From: Clostridium disporicum
GTDB taxonomy: Bacteria > Bacillota > Clostridia > Clostridiales > Clostridiaceae
NCBI RefSeq assembly: GCF_001405015.1
Contig: NZ_CYZX01000020.1
Span: forward strand, 3,187-67,186
DNA: 64,000 nucleotides
Direction of reading: 5' to 3'
Made by a program: the position numbers and the translations under genes. Below the pieces are notes generated by a model. It was not told the origin of the DNA. It did no database searches and was given only the letters and a program-made list of their open reading frames with translations. Positions within the stretch are counted from its first letter, which is position 1, and each line of letters starts with the position of its first letter. Below, piece after piece: positions 41,720-50,206 of this stretch.

Positions 41720-43006
41720 ATGAAAAGATTTTTGAAGTTTTTAGTATTTTCAACACTTGTTGTATCCATATCTTTTGGAATTTACGAAATAAATAATAAA
41801 TATACTATAGACATAATAAATAAAAATATTGGATGGAGTATAAATAATAAAGGAATAAAAGATGCAAAAAGTTTTGACTTTGATGAAAATGGCAATTTAT
41901 ACATAGCATTTAGTGATTCTTTGAAAATTATAAAAGAAGATAATAAAGAAGAAACTTTAATAAAGAAAAAAGATTTTAATATTTACGATATGGTTATTTA
42001 CAAAAATGAAATAATACTTGCTACAGGAAGAGATATAGTTAAGTACAATTATGAAAATGATGAAATATTGGAACTTATAAAAGATCTGCCTAATTTAGGT
42101 GAAAATAAGTATACAAAATTATTAATAGAAGATGATATTCTTTATATAACTATAGGAACAAATACAAATTCAGGAATATTAGATAAAGATAGTACAGATT
42201 GTGATGTGCCATCTTTCGAATGGATTTTATCAGGTGAAAACTATGGAGATAACAACACTGGAGCTTTTGTAGAATATGGAATACAAAATAAGAGTGGAGA
42301 AAAGGTGAAGGAAGGAATAATAAGTAATGGAACTATTTTATCGTATGATTTTACATCAGGCAAGATAAGTACCTTTGCTACCGGAATTAGAAACATTGAA
42401 GGATTAGATTTTAATAATGAGGGGAAGATAATAGCTATAGTAGGTGGAATGGAAGATAAAGGAAGTAGGGCTGTTAAAGATGATAAAGATTATATTTATG
42501 AAATAAAAGAAAATGCATGGTACGGATGGCCTGATTATAGTGGAGGAGATTCAATTACATCACCGAAATTTTCAGATGGTACAAATAAATTAGAACCAGT
42601 TATTAGTAATCCACCAACAAAAACTCCTTATGGGCCAATATATCAGCATTATAATTTATCTTCTTTAAAAGGACTAGCAGTAGATAGGGAAGGTAATATA
42701 TTAGGACAAGATGTAATTGTTTTTGCTGATAATAAGGAAAACTATTTATACTCTTTAGGAAAAAACAATGTAGCAAATAAAATTGTTGATTTAGGCGATA
42801 ATAGTAAGGTTGAAGTGATAAGGTGTTATAAAGATGGTATATATGTTTTAGATAGTAAAGTAGGTGTTTTATATAAGTTAGAAAGTACAGGTAATAAAAC
42901 TATATTTAAATTACCAATAATAATATGGGGATTTATTATTGTTTTCATTATAGCTTTAATAATAGCAGAAGTATTGAAATATAATAAGAAGTATAAAAAG
43001 AACTAG
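41720..43006 (+). CDS. Membrane-tethered beta-propeller, glucose/sorbosone dehydrogenase-like
   Basis: A 428-residue protein with an N-terminal signal-like helix (residues 5-22) and a second transmembrane helix near the C terminus (LPIIIWGFIIVFIIALIIAE). Between them is an extracellular beta-propeller. The segment FATGIRNIEGLDFNNEG, followed by YEIKENAWYGWPDYSGGD, matches the glucose/sorbosone dehydrogenase fold. Residues for PQQ or calcium binding cannot be assigned, and an anaerobe without PQQ biosynthesis would not need this activity; the propeller may be a binding or regulatory domain. GAGAGGGAG lies upstream of the ATG. It is in its own unit, without an obvious terminator before the next gene. 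Confidence 0.75.
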   Translation: MKRFLKFLVFSTLVVSISFGIYEINNKYTIDIINKNIGWSINNKGIKDAKSFDFDENGNLYIAFSDSLKIIKEDNKEETLIKKKDFNIYDMVIYKNEIILATGRDIVKYNYENDEILELIKDLPNLGENKYTKLLIEDDILYITIGTNTNSGILDKDSTDCDVPSFEWILSGENYGDNNTGAFVEYGIQNKSGEKVKEGIISNGTILSYDFTSGKISTFATGIRNIEGLDFNNEGKIIAIVGGMEDKGSRAVKDDKDYIYEIKENAWYGWPDYSGGDSITSPKFSDGTNKLEPVISNPPTKTPYGPIYQHYNLSSLKGLAVDREGNILGQDVIVFADNKENYLYSLGKNNVANKIVDLGDNSKVEVIRCYKDGIYVLDSKVGVLYKLESTGNKTIFKLPIIIWGFIIVFIIALIIAEVLKYNKKYKKN

Positions 43007-43108
43007 TAAATAAGGCTAGTTCTTTTCATTTAAAAAATATACAATAAACTAAATCCTAGATTTAGATTTTCACTTATAGTAAAATTGTTTTAAAGGGGAT
43101 GAGAAATT

Positions 43109-43603
43109 ATGGGTAAAACAATAATATTAAATTTATCTGATGTAATTCTTGAAGGAGATATTTTAGATGTTGGAGAAAGTTATGGAGTAATTTACAACCT
43201 ATCTAAAGAGGTCTTTGATGAATTAGCAATAGATTATGTAGAAGATAATAATAAAGATATATTGTTATCAGAGGGATATGATACGTGTACAATATTCTTT
43301 TATCTAAGCGATATTTGGAGAGAAGGTGGTAGGGCTAAACTTATTGAGGATGTGACAAGGTTTGTTAAAAAGGGTGGTAATATTTATATATGGGATATTA
43401 ATAAAGAGATAGGAAAAGTCTTTAATAATAAGATAAGAGCTGTATTACCATCAGAAAAGATTAAAGAATTTGAGTTTAAAAACTTAAATATAATGTCTAA
43501 GTCAAACTTAGAAGATACAAAAAAGCTATTAGAGCCCAACTATAAGATTACAGAAGAAAAAATATGGGAAGATATTTACTTTGTAAAAGGTAAAAAACTA
43601 TAG
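43109..43603 (+). CDS. Degenerate SAM methyltransferase-like protein
   Basis: A 164-residue protein related to class I SAM-dependent methyltransferases. The motif I region reads ILDVGESYGVIYNL, with the Asp-Val-Gly start kept but the usual second glycine-rich turn altered. Motif IV is replaced by a YDTCTIFFYLSDI stretch followed by GGNIYIWDI. Total length is short, so it may be inactive or bind SAM only. AAGGGGATG lies before the start. The gap of 23 bases to the next gene, a B12-binding radical SAM protein, suggests they are one operon and may act together; that is inference. Confidence 0.6.
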   Translation: MGKTIILNLSDVILEGDILDVGESYGVIYNLSKEVFDELAIDYVEDNNKDILLSEGYDTCTIFFYLSDIWREGGRAKLIEDVTRFVKKGGNIYIWDINKEIGKVFNNKIRAVLPSEKIKEFEFKNLNIMSKSNLEDTKKLLEPNYKITEEKIWEDIYFVKGKKL

Positions 43604-43626
43604 CCCAAGAGAAAGGAAGAAGAAAT

Positions 43627-45294
43627 ATGAAGATTTTACTTACAGCTATAAACTCAAAGTTTATTCATAGCAATTTAGCTGTTAGATACCTAAAAGCATT
43701 TACGGAGGATTTATCTTATGAATGTTCTATAAGAGAATTCTCTATAAATGATAGAGATGAAAAGATACTAGAGGAGATAATTAAAGAAAAACCGAATGTT
43801 GTAGCATTTTCAACTTATATATGGAATATAGAGATGGTTACTAGACTATCTAACTTAATAAAATTAGTAGATAAGGATATAGAAATTCTATATGGAGGAC
43901 CAGAAGTTTCTTATGATAGTCTAAATATTTTAAAGGAGTTAAATGGAGATTATATTATTCAAGGTGAAGGTGAAAAAACATTTAGAGAGTTTGTAGAGTA
44001 TAAATTAGGTAATAAAGATTTAGAATCTATTAGAGGATTATACTTTAAAAAAGGTAATGAAGTTATATTTAATGGAAATAGACCTCTTATGAATATGGAT
44101 GAAATAGTGTTTCCGTATAAAGAAGATGAAAATTTAGATAATAAAATAGTATATTATGAAGCATCTAGAGGTTGTCCGTTTAATTGCAAATATTGTTTAT
44201 CATCTACAACTCATGGAGTTAGATTCTTAGATATAGAAAGAGTAAAGAGAGAATTACAATTTTTTATAGATAAAAAAGTTAGACTAGTAAAGTTTGTTGA
44301 TAGAACTTTTAACTGCAATTTTAAATTTTCTACAGCTATTTGGGAGTTTTTAATAAATAGTGATACTAAAACTCAATTCCACTTTGAAATTTCAGCAGAT
44401 ATATTAAAACCACAAGAATTAGAGATTTTAAGAAAGGCACCTAAAGATAGATTCCAATTTGAAGTTGGAGTTCAAACTACTAATGATGATGTCTTGAGAC
44501 AAATTAATAGATTTGTAAATTTTAGTGATATAAAAGAAAAAGTATTAGAACTTTTAGCAATAAAAAATATAAAGCAGCATTTAGATTTAATTGCAGGGCT
44601 TCCAGGAGAGGACTATACATCTTTTAAAAAATCTTTTAATGACGTATATAGTATAGGGCCTGAAGAAATACAACTAGGGTTTCTAAAATTGCTTAGAGGT
44701 TCTTCGATGAGAGAAGAAGCAGAGCTTTATGATATGAAATATTCACCATATCCACCTTATGAAATTCTTTCTACAAAAGATATTTCTTATGATGAATTAT
44801 TAGTTCTTAAAAAAGTTGAGCATATGGTAGATAAATATTATAATTCACAAAAATTTAATAATATAATTAATTTCTTTGTAGATAAGTTTGAAACGCCTTT
44901 TGACTTCTTCTTAAGATTAGGAGAGTTTTTCGAAATGAAGGATTATTTTAATAGAAATATAGGAAATAGCGAATACTATAAAGTGTTCCTAGAATTTAAT
45001 AACGAAGTATTAAAAGATGATAATACTATTTTAAGAGACATAATAAAATACGATTATCTTACTTTTAATAAAAGAAGAGGTATGCCAGAGTTTTTAGAAA
45101 ATAGAATGACTAGGGAGGAAGAAAGAGAGATAAAAGATAAGCTAAGAGATGAGTATTCGTTCAAAGAAAACTATATTGAAAATTTCTGTATAGACATAAA
45201 AGAGTTTATAAAACATAAAAAAATAATTAATAAAAATACTTATTATATTTTTGGATATAATGGTGGAAATTTAGATATAACGGATAAAATATAG
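43627..45294 (+). CDS. B12-binding radical SAM protein (DUF4080 type)
   Basis: A 555-residue enzyme. The N-terminal 130 residues form a cobalamin-binding domain (LLTAINSKFIHSNLAVRYL, VAFSTYIWNIE). The radical SAM core has CPFNCKYC with the cluster cysteines at 183, 187 and 190, and the partner motif GGPEVSYDS precedes it. The C-terminal DUF4080-like region contains EIQLGFLKLLRGSSMRE and DYLTFNKRRGMPEFL. Members of this group are widespread in Clostridia, with unknown substrates; a methyl transfer or tRNA-type modification is possible. AAAGGAAG precedes the ATG. It ends before a leader for the V-ATPase. Confidence 0.9.
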   Translation: MKILLTAINSKFIHSNLAVRYLKAFTEDLSYECSIREFSINDRDEKILEEIIKEKPNVVAFSTYIWNIEMVTRLSNLIKLVDKDIEILYGGPEVSYDSLNILKELNGDYIIQGEGEKTFREFVEYKLGNKDLESIRGLYFKKGNEVIFNGNRPLMNMDEIVFPYKEDENLDNKIVYYEASRGCPFNCKYCLSSTTHGVRFLDIERVKRELQFFIDKKVRLVKFVDRTFNCNFKFSTAIWEFLINSDTKTQFHFEISADILKPQELEILRKAPKDRFQFEVGVQTTNDDVLRQINRFVNFSDIKEKVLELLAIKNIKQHLDLIAGLPGEDYTSFKKSFNDVYSIGPEEIQLGFLKLLRGSSMREEAELYDMKYSPYPPYEILSTKDISYDELLVLKKVEHMVDKYYNSQKFNNIINFFVDKFETPFDFFLRLGEFFEMKDYFNRNIGNSEYYKVFLEFNNEVLKDDNTILRDIIKYDYLTFNKRRGMPEFLENRMTREEEREIKDKLRDEYSFKENYIENFCIDIKEFIKHKKIINKNTYYIFGYNGGNLDITDKI

Positions 45295-45379
45295 CGGTTT
45301 ATAGATAAAAAAGAGAGTATTAATCGTTTACTTGTTATATAATTTAAATTATTAGAATAATTTCTTTGGTAAAAGTTAG

Positions 45380-45407
45380 TTGATTAATAAAGAAAACAGT
45401 GTATAAT
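45380..45407 (+). promoter_or_regulatory. Promoter of the V-ATPase operon
   Basis: TTGATT (45380-45385), a 16-base spacer and a perfect TATAAT (45402-45407) preceded by GTG. It leaves a leader of about 75 nt. Confidence 0.6.
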
Positions 45408-45487
45408 TATAGATAATAAAAAGTAATTAATACTATATAAAGTATTAATATTTATATCATTAGAAGTTAATAAAAGGTGGTGAGATT

Positions 45488-45814
45488 TTGGCGTTAGAAG
45501 CAATTAAGGAAATAAAGAATGCAGAACAAAAAGCTGATGAGATGATCAATGAAGCAAAGAAAAATGCAGCAGAGATGATTCAAAAAGCTAAAAGTGAAGC
45601 TGATTCTAAGTATAATGAAATTCTAAAAGAAGCTAGAGCAAAAGCAGATGAGATAATAAATCTTGCTATTGAAGAAGGAAATTTTGAAGCTAAGCCTATA
45701 TTAGAAAAAGGTGAAAAGGAAGTTTATGCTATTAAAAATGTAGCTAATGATGTTAAAGAAAATGCTGTAAATATAGTTGTTGAGAGGATAGTGAAGAGTT
45801 ATGGCAATAGTTAA
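45488..45814 (+). CDS. V/A-type ATPase subunit H (NtpF/AhaH)
   Basis: A 108-residue peripheral stalk subunit, almost fully helical with Ala/Lys/Glu heptads. Together with subunit E it links the catalytic head to the membrane subunit I. It begins with TTG at 45488, with AAAGGTGGTG upstream. The last 14 bases overlap subunit I. It is the first gene in the nine-gene H-I-K-E-C-F-A-B-D operon, an order seen in other Clostridia. Confidence 0.88.
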   Translation: MALEAIKEIKNAEQKADEMINEAKKNAAEMIQKAKSEADSKYNEILKEARAKADEIINLAIEEGNFEAKPILEKGEKEVYAIKNVANDVKENAVNIVVERIVKSYGNS

Positions 45815-47756
45815 GATGAATAAATTCACTTTGCTAACTTTTAAATCTCATAAAGAAGAACTTCTTCGTAAACTACAGGAATTTTCAAAAGTTGAATTCA
45901 TAAATTTACAAGATGAAAATATCTTGGAGAAAAATGAGGAGTTACAAGATCTTGCGAAAGATGAGATTAGTCCAGAAAGTGCAGAGCTAGAGGAAAATTT
46001 ATCAAAAGCTAAATTCGCTCTTGAATTTTTAAATAGCTATATGCCTAAAAAGTCAGGAATTAAGGCTCTTGAAGATGATAAAGAGTATGTAACTATCGAT
46101 GAATTAGATAAAAAAGTAGAATCATCTAATTGGCTTGATATTTATACTAAGGTGAAGAAAGAGGAAGAGAAGCTAACATCATTAGAAAATAAAATAGTTA
46201 AGCTTCAAGGTGAAATAGACATATTAACTCCATGGCAACCACTTGATATTCCATTCAAAGCTTTAGAAGAGTTAAAAAAGACTTCTTACTTTTTAGGTAG
46301 TATTGCTAAACAATATGAAGAAAAATTACTTGAAGAGTTACAAGATTCATATGTTGAGATTATATCAAGGAATTCAAATGGTACGAACATACTAGTAATA
46401 GCAAACAAAGAAAAAGAAGATGAAGTATTAAGTACTATTAGAGGGTATGGATTTAGCCCGTTTAAAACAGAACATAAAGATAGTCCACAAAAATTAGTTA
46501 TGGACTATACAGCAGAAATTGAAGAGATAAAATCAGAAATATTCTTCGTAAAAGAAGAGATATCTTCTTTAGAAGATGAAAATAAAACCTTAAAGTTAGT
46601 ATATGATTATTATTCTAACAAGTTAGGAAGAAAAACTGTATCTACTAATTTCTTAAAGACAAATAACACTATAACAATTCAGGGGTGGTGTCCTGTTGAA
46701 GATAACGAAAAATTAAAAGAAATATGTAATGAACAATTAAAAGATGATTATTATATAATTTTTGAGGATGTAAAAGAAGAAGAAATAGATGATGTGCCTA
46801 TAAAACTTAGTAATCATAAGTTAAGTAGAACATTTGAATCTGTTACAGAAATGTATAGTTATCCAAAATATAATGAGGTAGACCCAACACCATTGCTTGT
46901 ACCTTTTTATCTAGTGTTTTTTGGGATGATGGTAGCAGATGCAGGATATGGAATTGTAATGCTTATTGTAGCATTTTGTGCAATGAAATTTATAAAACTT
47001 ACAAAGAAAAATGAGGATTTTGCAAGATTCTTTTTCTATTTAAGTTTTCCAACTATCTTTTTTGGATTAATCTATGGTTCGTTCTTTGGAGATGCAGTAA
47101 AAATACCAGGGCTTATAGATCCTTCAAGAGATATTAATACAATATTAGGGATGTCAATAGTTTTAGGAGTAATTCAAATATTCTTTGGACTTGGTATAAA
47201 GGCATATGTTCTTATAAAAGATGGTAAGAAAAAAGATGCATTTTATGATGTAGGAGCATGGATTATAACGTTAGTATCAATAGGATTATTAGCAGGAAGT
47301 ATCATGCTAAAATGGCCACCGATTATGAAATATATAAGTATAGGTGGATTAATAGTTGGTGCTGTAATTATAGTTTTAACTGGTGGTAGAACTGAGAAAA
47401 CTAAGGGAGCACAAATTGGCCAAGGCCTATATGCATTATATGGAATTACTGGGTATGTATCAGATTTAGTTTCATATACAAGACTTATGGCTTTAGGTTT
47501 AGCTGGTGGAAGTATTGCAGGAGCATTAAATATGCTTATTGCACAATTACCACAAGGCATAGTAGCTATAATAATAGGTCCAATAATTTTTGTTTTAGCT
47601 CACATATTTAATTTATTATTGGGATTATTAGGAGCATATGTTCATACAGCAAGATTACAATATGTAGAATATTTTTCAAAATTCTACGAAGGTGGAGGAA
47701 AGCCATTTACTCCATTTAAATCATCAGAAAGATATATTAATTTAAAGAATAATTAG
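45801..47756 (+). CDS. ntpI: V/A-type ATPase subunit I (stator)
   Basis: A 651-residue subunit with a long cytoplasmic N-terminal part containing coiled coils (residues 1-340) and a C-terminal membrane domain of about 8 helices. The segment RTFESVTEMYSYPKYNEVDPTP leads into the membrane part, and FGLIYGSFFGDAVKIPG and YVSDLVSYTRLMALGLAG are the family hallmark segments, containing the Arg that faces the rotor Glu. It forms the ion half-channels. It overlaps subunit H by 14 bases and leads into the K gene after a 12-base gap. Confidence 0.95.
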   Translation: MAIVKMNKFTLLTFKSHKEELLRKLQEFSKVEFINLQDENILEKNEELQDLAKDEISPESAELEENLSKAKFALEFLNSYMPKKSGIKALEDDKEYVTIDELDKKVESSNWLDIYTKVKKEEEKLTSLENKIVKLQGEIDILTPWQPLDIPFKALEELKKTSYFLGSIAKQYEEKLLEELQDSYVEIISRNSNGTNILVIANKEKEDEVLSTIRGYGFSPFKTEHKDSPQKLVMDYTAEIEEIKSEIFFVKEEISSLEDENKTLKLVYDYYSNKLGRKTVSTNFLKTNNTITIQGWCPVEDNEKLKEICNEQLKDDYYIIFEDVKEEEIDDVPIKLSNHKLSRTFESVTEMYSYPKYNEVDPTPLLVPFYLVFFGMMVADAGYGIVMLIVAFCAMKFIKLTKKNEDFARFFFYLSFPTIFFGLIYGSFFGDAVKIPGLIDPSRDINTILGMSIVLGVIQIFFGLGIKAYVLIKDGKKKDAFYDVGAWIITLVSIGLLAGSIMLKWPPIMKYISIGGLIVGAVIIVLTGGRTEKTKGAQIGQGLYALYGITGYVSDLVSYTRLMALGLAGGSIAGALNMLIAQLPQGIVAIIIGPIIFVLAHIFNLLLGLLGAYVHTARLQYVEYFSKFYEGGGKPFTPFKSSERYINLKNN

Positions 47757-47768
47757 GAGGAATAAAAA

Positions 47769-48257
47769 ATGAATAATATGACATGGATACAATTTTTAAT
47801 GGAAAATAGTGGGGGAATAATCTTCGCGGCTTTAGGTATTGCTTTAGCAGTTGGATTATCAGGAATAGGATCAGCAAAAGGTGTTGGATTAGTAGGGGAA
47901 GCAGCTACAGGACTTGTAACAGAAGAACCAGAAAAGTTTGGTAAAGCATTAGTTCTAGAACTATTACCAGGTACTCAAGGTTTATACGGTTTCGTTGTTG
48001 GATTTCTAGCATTTACTAAATTATCAAGTGGTATGACACTTTCTCAAGGATTATATATTTTTGGAGCTTGTCTTCCAATTGCTTTAGCAGGATATTTCTC
48101 AGCTATAGCTCAAGGTAGAGTTGCAGCAGCTGGTATTCAAATATTAGCTAAGAGACCAGAACATAATACTAAAGGTATTATATTATCAGCTATGGTTGAA
48201 ACATATGCATTATTAGGATTCGTTATTTCATTTATGTTAGTTATGAAAACATTCTAG
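47769..48257 (+). CDS. ntpK: V/A-type ATPase rotor subunit K
   Basis: A 162-residue proteolipid with four transmembrane helices, a duplicated hairpin of the 16-kDa type. The ion-binding Glu144 lies in AMVETYALLG. Compared with Enterococcus hirae NtpK, whose Na+ ligands are Leu61, Thr64, Gln65, Gln110 and Glu139, the equivalents Leu66, Thr69, Gln70, Gln115 and Glu144 are all present (LPGTQGLYG and IAQGRVAA). This predicts Na+ rather than H+ translocation. AGGAGG precedes the ATG. Two related glycine motifs, GSAKGVG and GRVAAAG, permit tight helix packing of the ring. Confidence 0.95.
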   Translation: MNNMTWIQFLMENSGGIIFAALGIALAVGLSGIGSAKGVGLVGEAATGLVTEEPEKFGKALVLELLPGTQGLYGFVVGFLAFTKLSSGMTLSQGLYIFGACLPIALAGYFSAIAQGRVAAAGIQILAKRPEHNTKGIILSAMVETYALLGFVISFMLVMKTF

Positions 48258-48275
48258 GATTGGAGATATAAAACT

Positions 48276-48875
48276 ATGTCAGATGTGAAGAATATTACTT
48301 CTAAGATCCTAAAGGATGCTGAAGTAGAAAGGGATAGTATTTTAGCTGCTTCAGAGGATGAGAAGAATAAAATAATTTCTAAGAGAGTTAATAGTGCAAA
48401 AGCTTTAGAAGATGAAATATTATCTAAGGCTGAGCAAGAAGGAAAATCTAAAAAAGATAGAATAATTTCTTCAGCAAAATTAAAAGTAAGAAATGATAAG
48501 TTAGCTCAAAAACAATCAGTAATAGATGATGTTTTTGATGAAGCTTTAAATAAATTATGTACGTTATCTGCAGACGAATTAAGTAACTTTATTAGAAGAA
48601 GCATTCTCTCTATGGATATAGAAGGTGATGAGAACTTAGTTTTAAACCATGAGGGATTAAAGGTGATTGGATTAGAATTTATGGATTCATTAAATGCTGA
48701 ATTAAAAGATAAAGGACTTAAGGGTGAAATAAGACTTCTTAAGAAAGAAGGAAGTTTTAGAGGTGGATTTATATTAGAAAAGAATGGTATAGAAATTAAT
48801 AACACATATGAAGCTTTAATAAGCTCATTAAGAGATGAATTAGAATTTGAAGTTGCAAAGGTGTTATTTAGTTAA
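48276..48875 (+). CDS. ntpE: V/A-type ATPase subunit E
   Basis: A 199-residue peripheral stalk subunit. The N-terminal half is a charged helix (KILKDAEVERDSILAASEDE) and the C-terminal half is the globular domain that holds the catalytic head, ending with GSFRGGFILEKNGIEINNTYE, a typical stretch of subunit E. It starts 18 bases after K, with TTGGAG upstream. Confidence 0.92.
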   Translation: MSDVKNITSKILKDAEVERDSILAASEDEKNKIISKRVNSAKALEDEILSKAEQEGKSKKDRIISSAKLKVRNDKLAQKQSVIDDVFDEALNKLCTLSADELSNFIRRSILSMDIEGDENLVLNHEGLKVIGLEFMDSLNAELKDKGLKGEIRLLKKEGSFRGGFILEKNGIEINNTYEALISSLRDELEFEVAKVLFS

Positions 48876-48886
48876 GGAGGGTAACT

Positions 48887-49888
48887 ATGGATGTAATGCA
48901 GTTTACTCAAGCTCTTTCAAGAATTTGGGTATTTGAAACAAGACTCCTTGATAGAACTAAAATTGAAAGAATGATCGAAGCACCTTCAGCAGAAGAAGCT
49001 TTAAAAATTCTTAATGAAACGGAATATTCTAATATATTAAGTAAAGCAAAAAGAGTTAATGATTATGAAAATATTTTATCTTATGAATTAAAGAGAGTTT
49101 ACGAATTAATGTATGAACTTTGTCCAGTTAAAGACGTAGTAGATTTAATGAGCGTAAAATATAGATATCATAACTTAAAAGTATTACTAAAAGGAAAGTT
49201 TCTTTCAAAGGATTTATCTAATCTTTTAATAGATTTAGGGATAGAAGATTTAAAGGAATTAAAAAGTATAATTGATTTAGATAACTTTGATGATTTAAAA
49301 GGATATACTAAAAAAGCTGTTATTGAAGTTGTAAAAGATTTTGAAGAAAATAAAGATCCACAAAAAATCGATATTATTGTAGACAGATATATGTTTGATG
49401 AAATGCAAGATATAAAGAAAAAATTAGACTATAAATTTACTGATAAACTTGTTTTGGCAACAATCGATCTAACTAATATTAGAACTTTAATTAGACTTAA
49501 GAAGCAAGGGCAAGGAAGAGAATTTGCATCAAAAGTATTAATTTCTGGTGGAGCTATTGATAAAGATACTTTAATATCAATTATAAATGAAACTCCTGAA
49601 AATATAATAACTAAGTTAAGCACTACAATATACTCAGATATTATAAAAGAAGGAATAGAAAACTTTAAGGAATCTAACTCTGCAAGTCTTTTAGAAAAAT
49701 TAAGTGATAATTATATTATGGATTTAATGAAGGGTGCTAGATTAGTTACTTTTGGACCAGATAGAATATTATCATATATCTATGCAAAAGAAACAGAGAT
49801 TAAAATTATTAGAATTATTATGGTAGGTAAGCTTAATAATATTTCTCAGGAAGTAATAAGAGAAAGGCTGCGTGATAGTTATGTATAA
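48887..49888 (+). CDS. ntpC: V/A-type ATPase subunit C
   Basis: A 333-residue all-helical subunit that sits between the central stalk and the rotor ring. It contains the internal repeats expected of this family, including ALSRIWVFETRLLDRTKIER at the start and MKGARLVTFGPDRILSYIYAKETE with RIIMVGKLNNIS at the end. AAGGAGGG precedes the ATG. Its end overlaps the start of subunit F by 8 bases. Confidence 0.92.
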   Translation: MDVMQFTQALSRIWVFETRLLDRTKIERMIEAPSAEEALKILNETEYSNILSKAKRVNDYENILSYELKRVYELMYELCPVKDVVDLMSVKYRYHNLKVLLKGKFLSKDLSNLLIDLGIEDLKELKSIIDLDNFDDLKGYTKKAVIEVVKDFEENKDPQKIDIIVDRYMFDEMQDIKKKLDYKFTDKLVLATIDLTNIRTLIRLKKQGQGREFASKVLISGGAIDKDTLISIINETPENIITKLSTTIYSDIIKEGIENFKESNSASLLEKLSDNYIMDLMKGARLVTFGPDRILSYIYAKETEIKIIRIIMVGKLNNISQEVIRERLRDSYV

Positions 49889-50192
49889 GAAAATTGGAGT
49901 AGTTGGAGATAAGGACTCGGTTTTAGCTTTTAAAGCATTAGGAATAGATGTATTTCCAGTTGTTGATGCAGATGAAGCTAGAATAGCAGTAGATAAGATG
50001 GCTATGAATGATTACGCAGTTATATTTATAACAGAACAAGTTGCAGTTACAATAGAAGAAACAATAGAGCGTTATAATAAACAAGTACTTCCTGCTGTAA
50101 TATTAATTCCAAGCAATCAAGGAACTTTAAATATAGGTTCAAAGAGAATAAGTGATTCAGTGGAGAAAGCTGTAGGAGTCAATATATTATAG
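49881..50192 (+). CDS. ntpG: V/A-type ATPase subunit F
   Basis: A 103-residue central-stalk subunit with a Rossmann-like fold (KKIGVVGDKDSVLAFKALGI, AVIFITEQVA, AVILIPSNQG), the family hallmark. I start it at the ATG at 49881, overlapping the end of subunit C by 8 bases, rather than the GTG at 49872, because it gives the conserved YKKIGVVGD N terminus. The ribosome binding site is weak, which fits translational coupling. Confidence 0.9.
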   Translation: MYKKIGVVGDKDSVLAFKALGIDVFPVVDADEARIAVDKMAMNDYAVIFITEQVAVTIEETIERYNKQVLPAVILIPSNQGTLNIGSKRISDSVEKAVGVNIL

Positions 50193-50206
50193 GAAGGCAG
50201 GTTAGA

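Noticed and set aside
45340..45366. AT palindrome AAATTATT-AG-AATAATTT in the V-ATPase leader
   Set aside because: Only A and T, so it is likely by chance in this composition; no operator logic seen.
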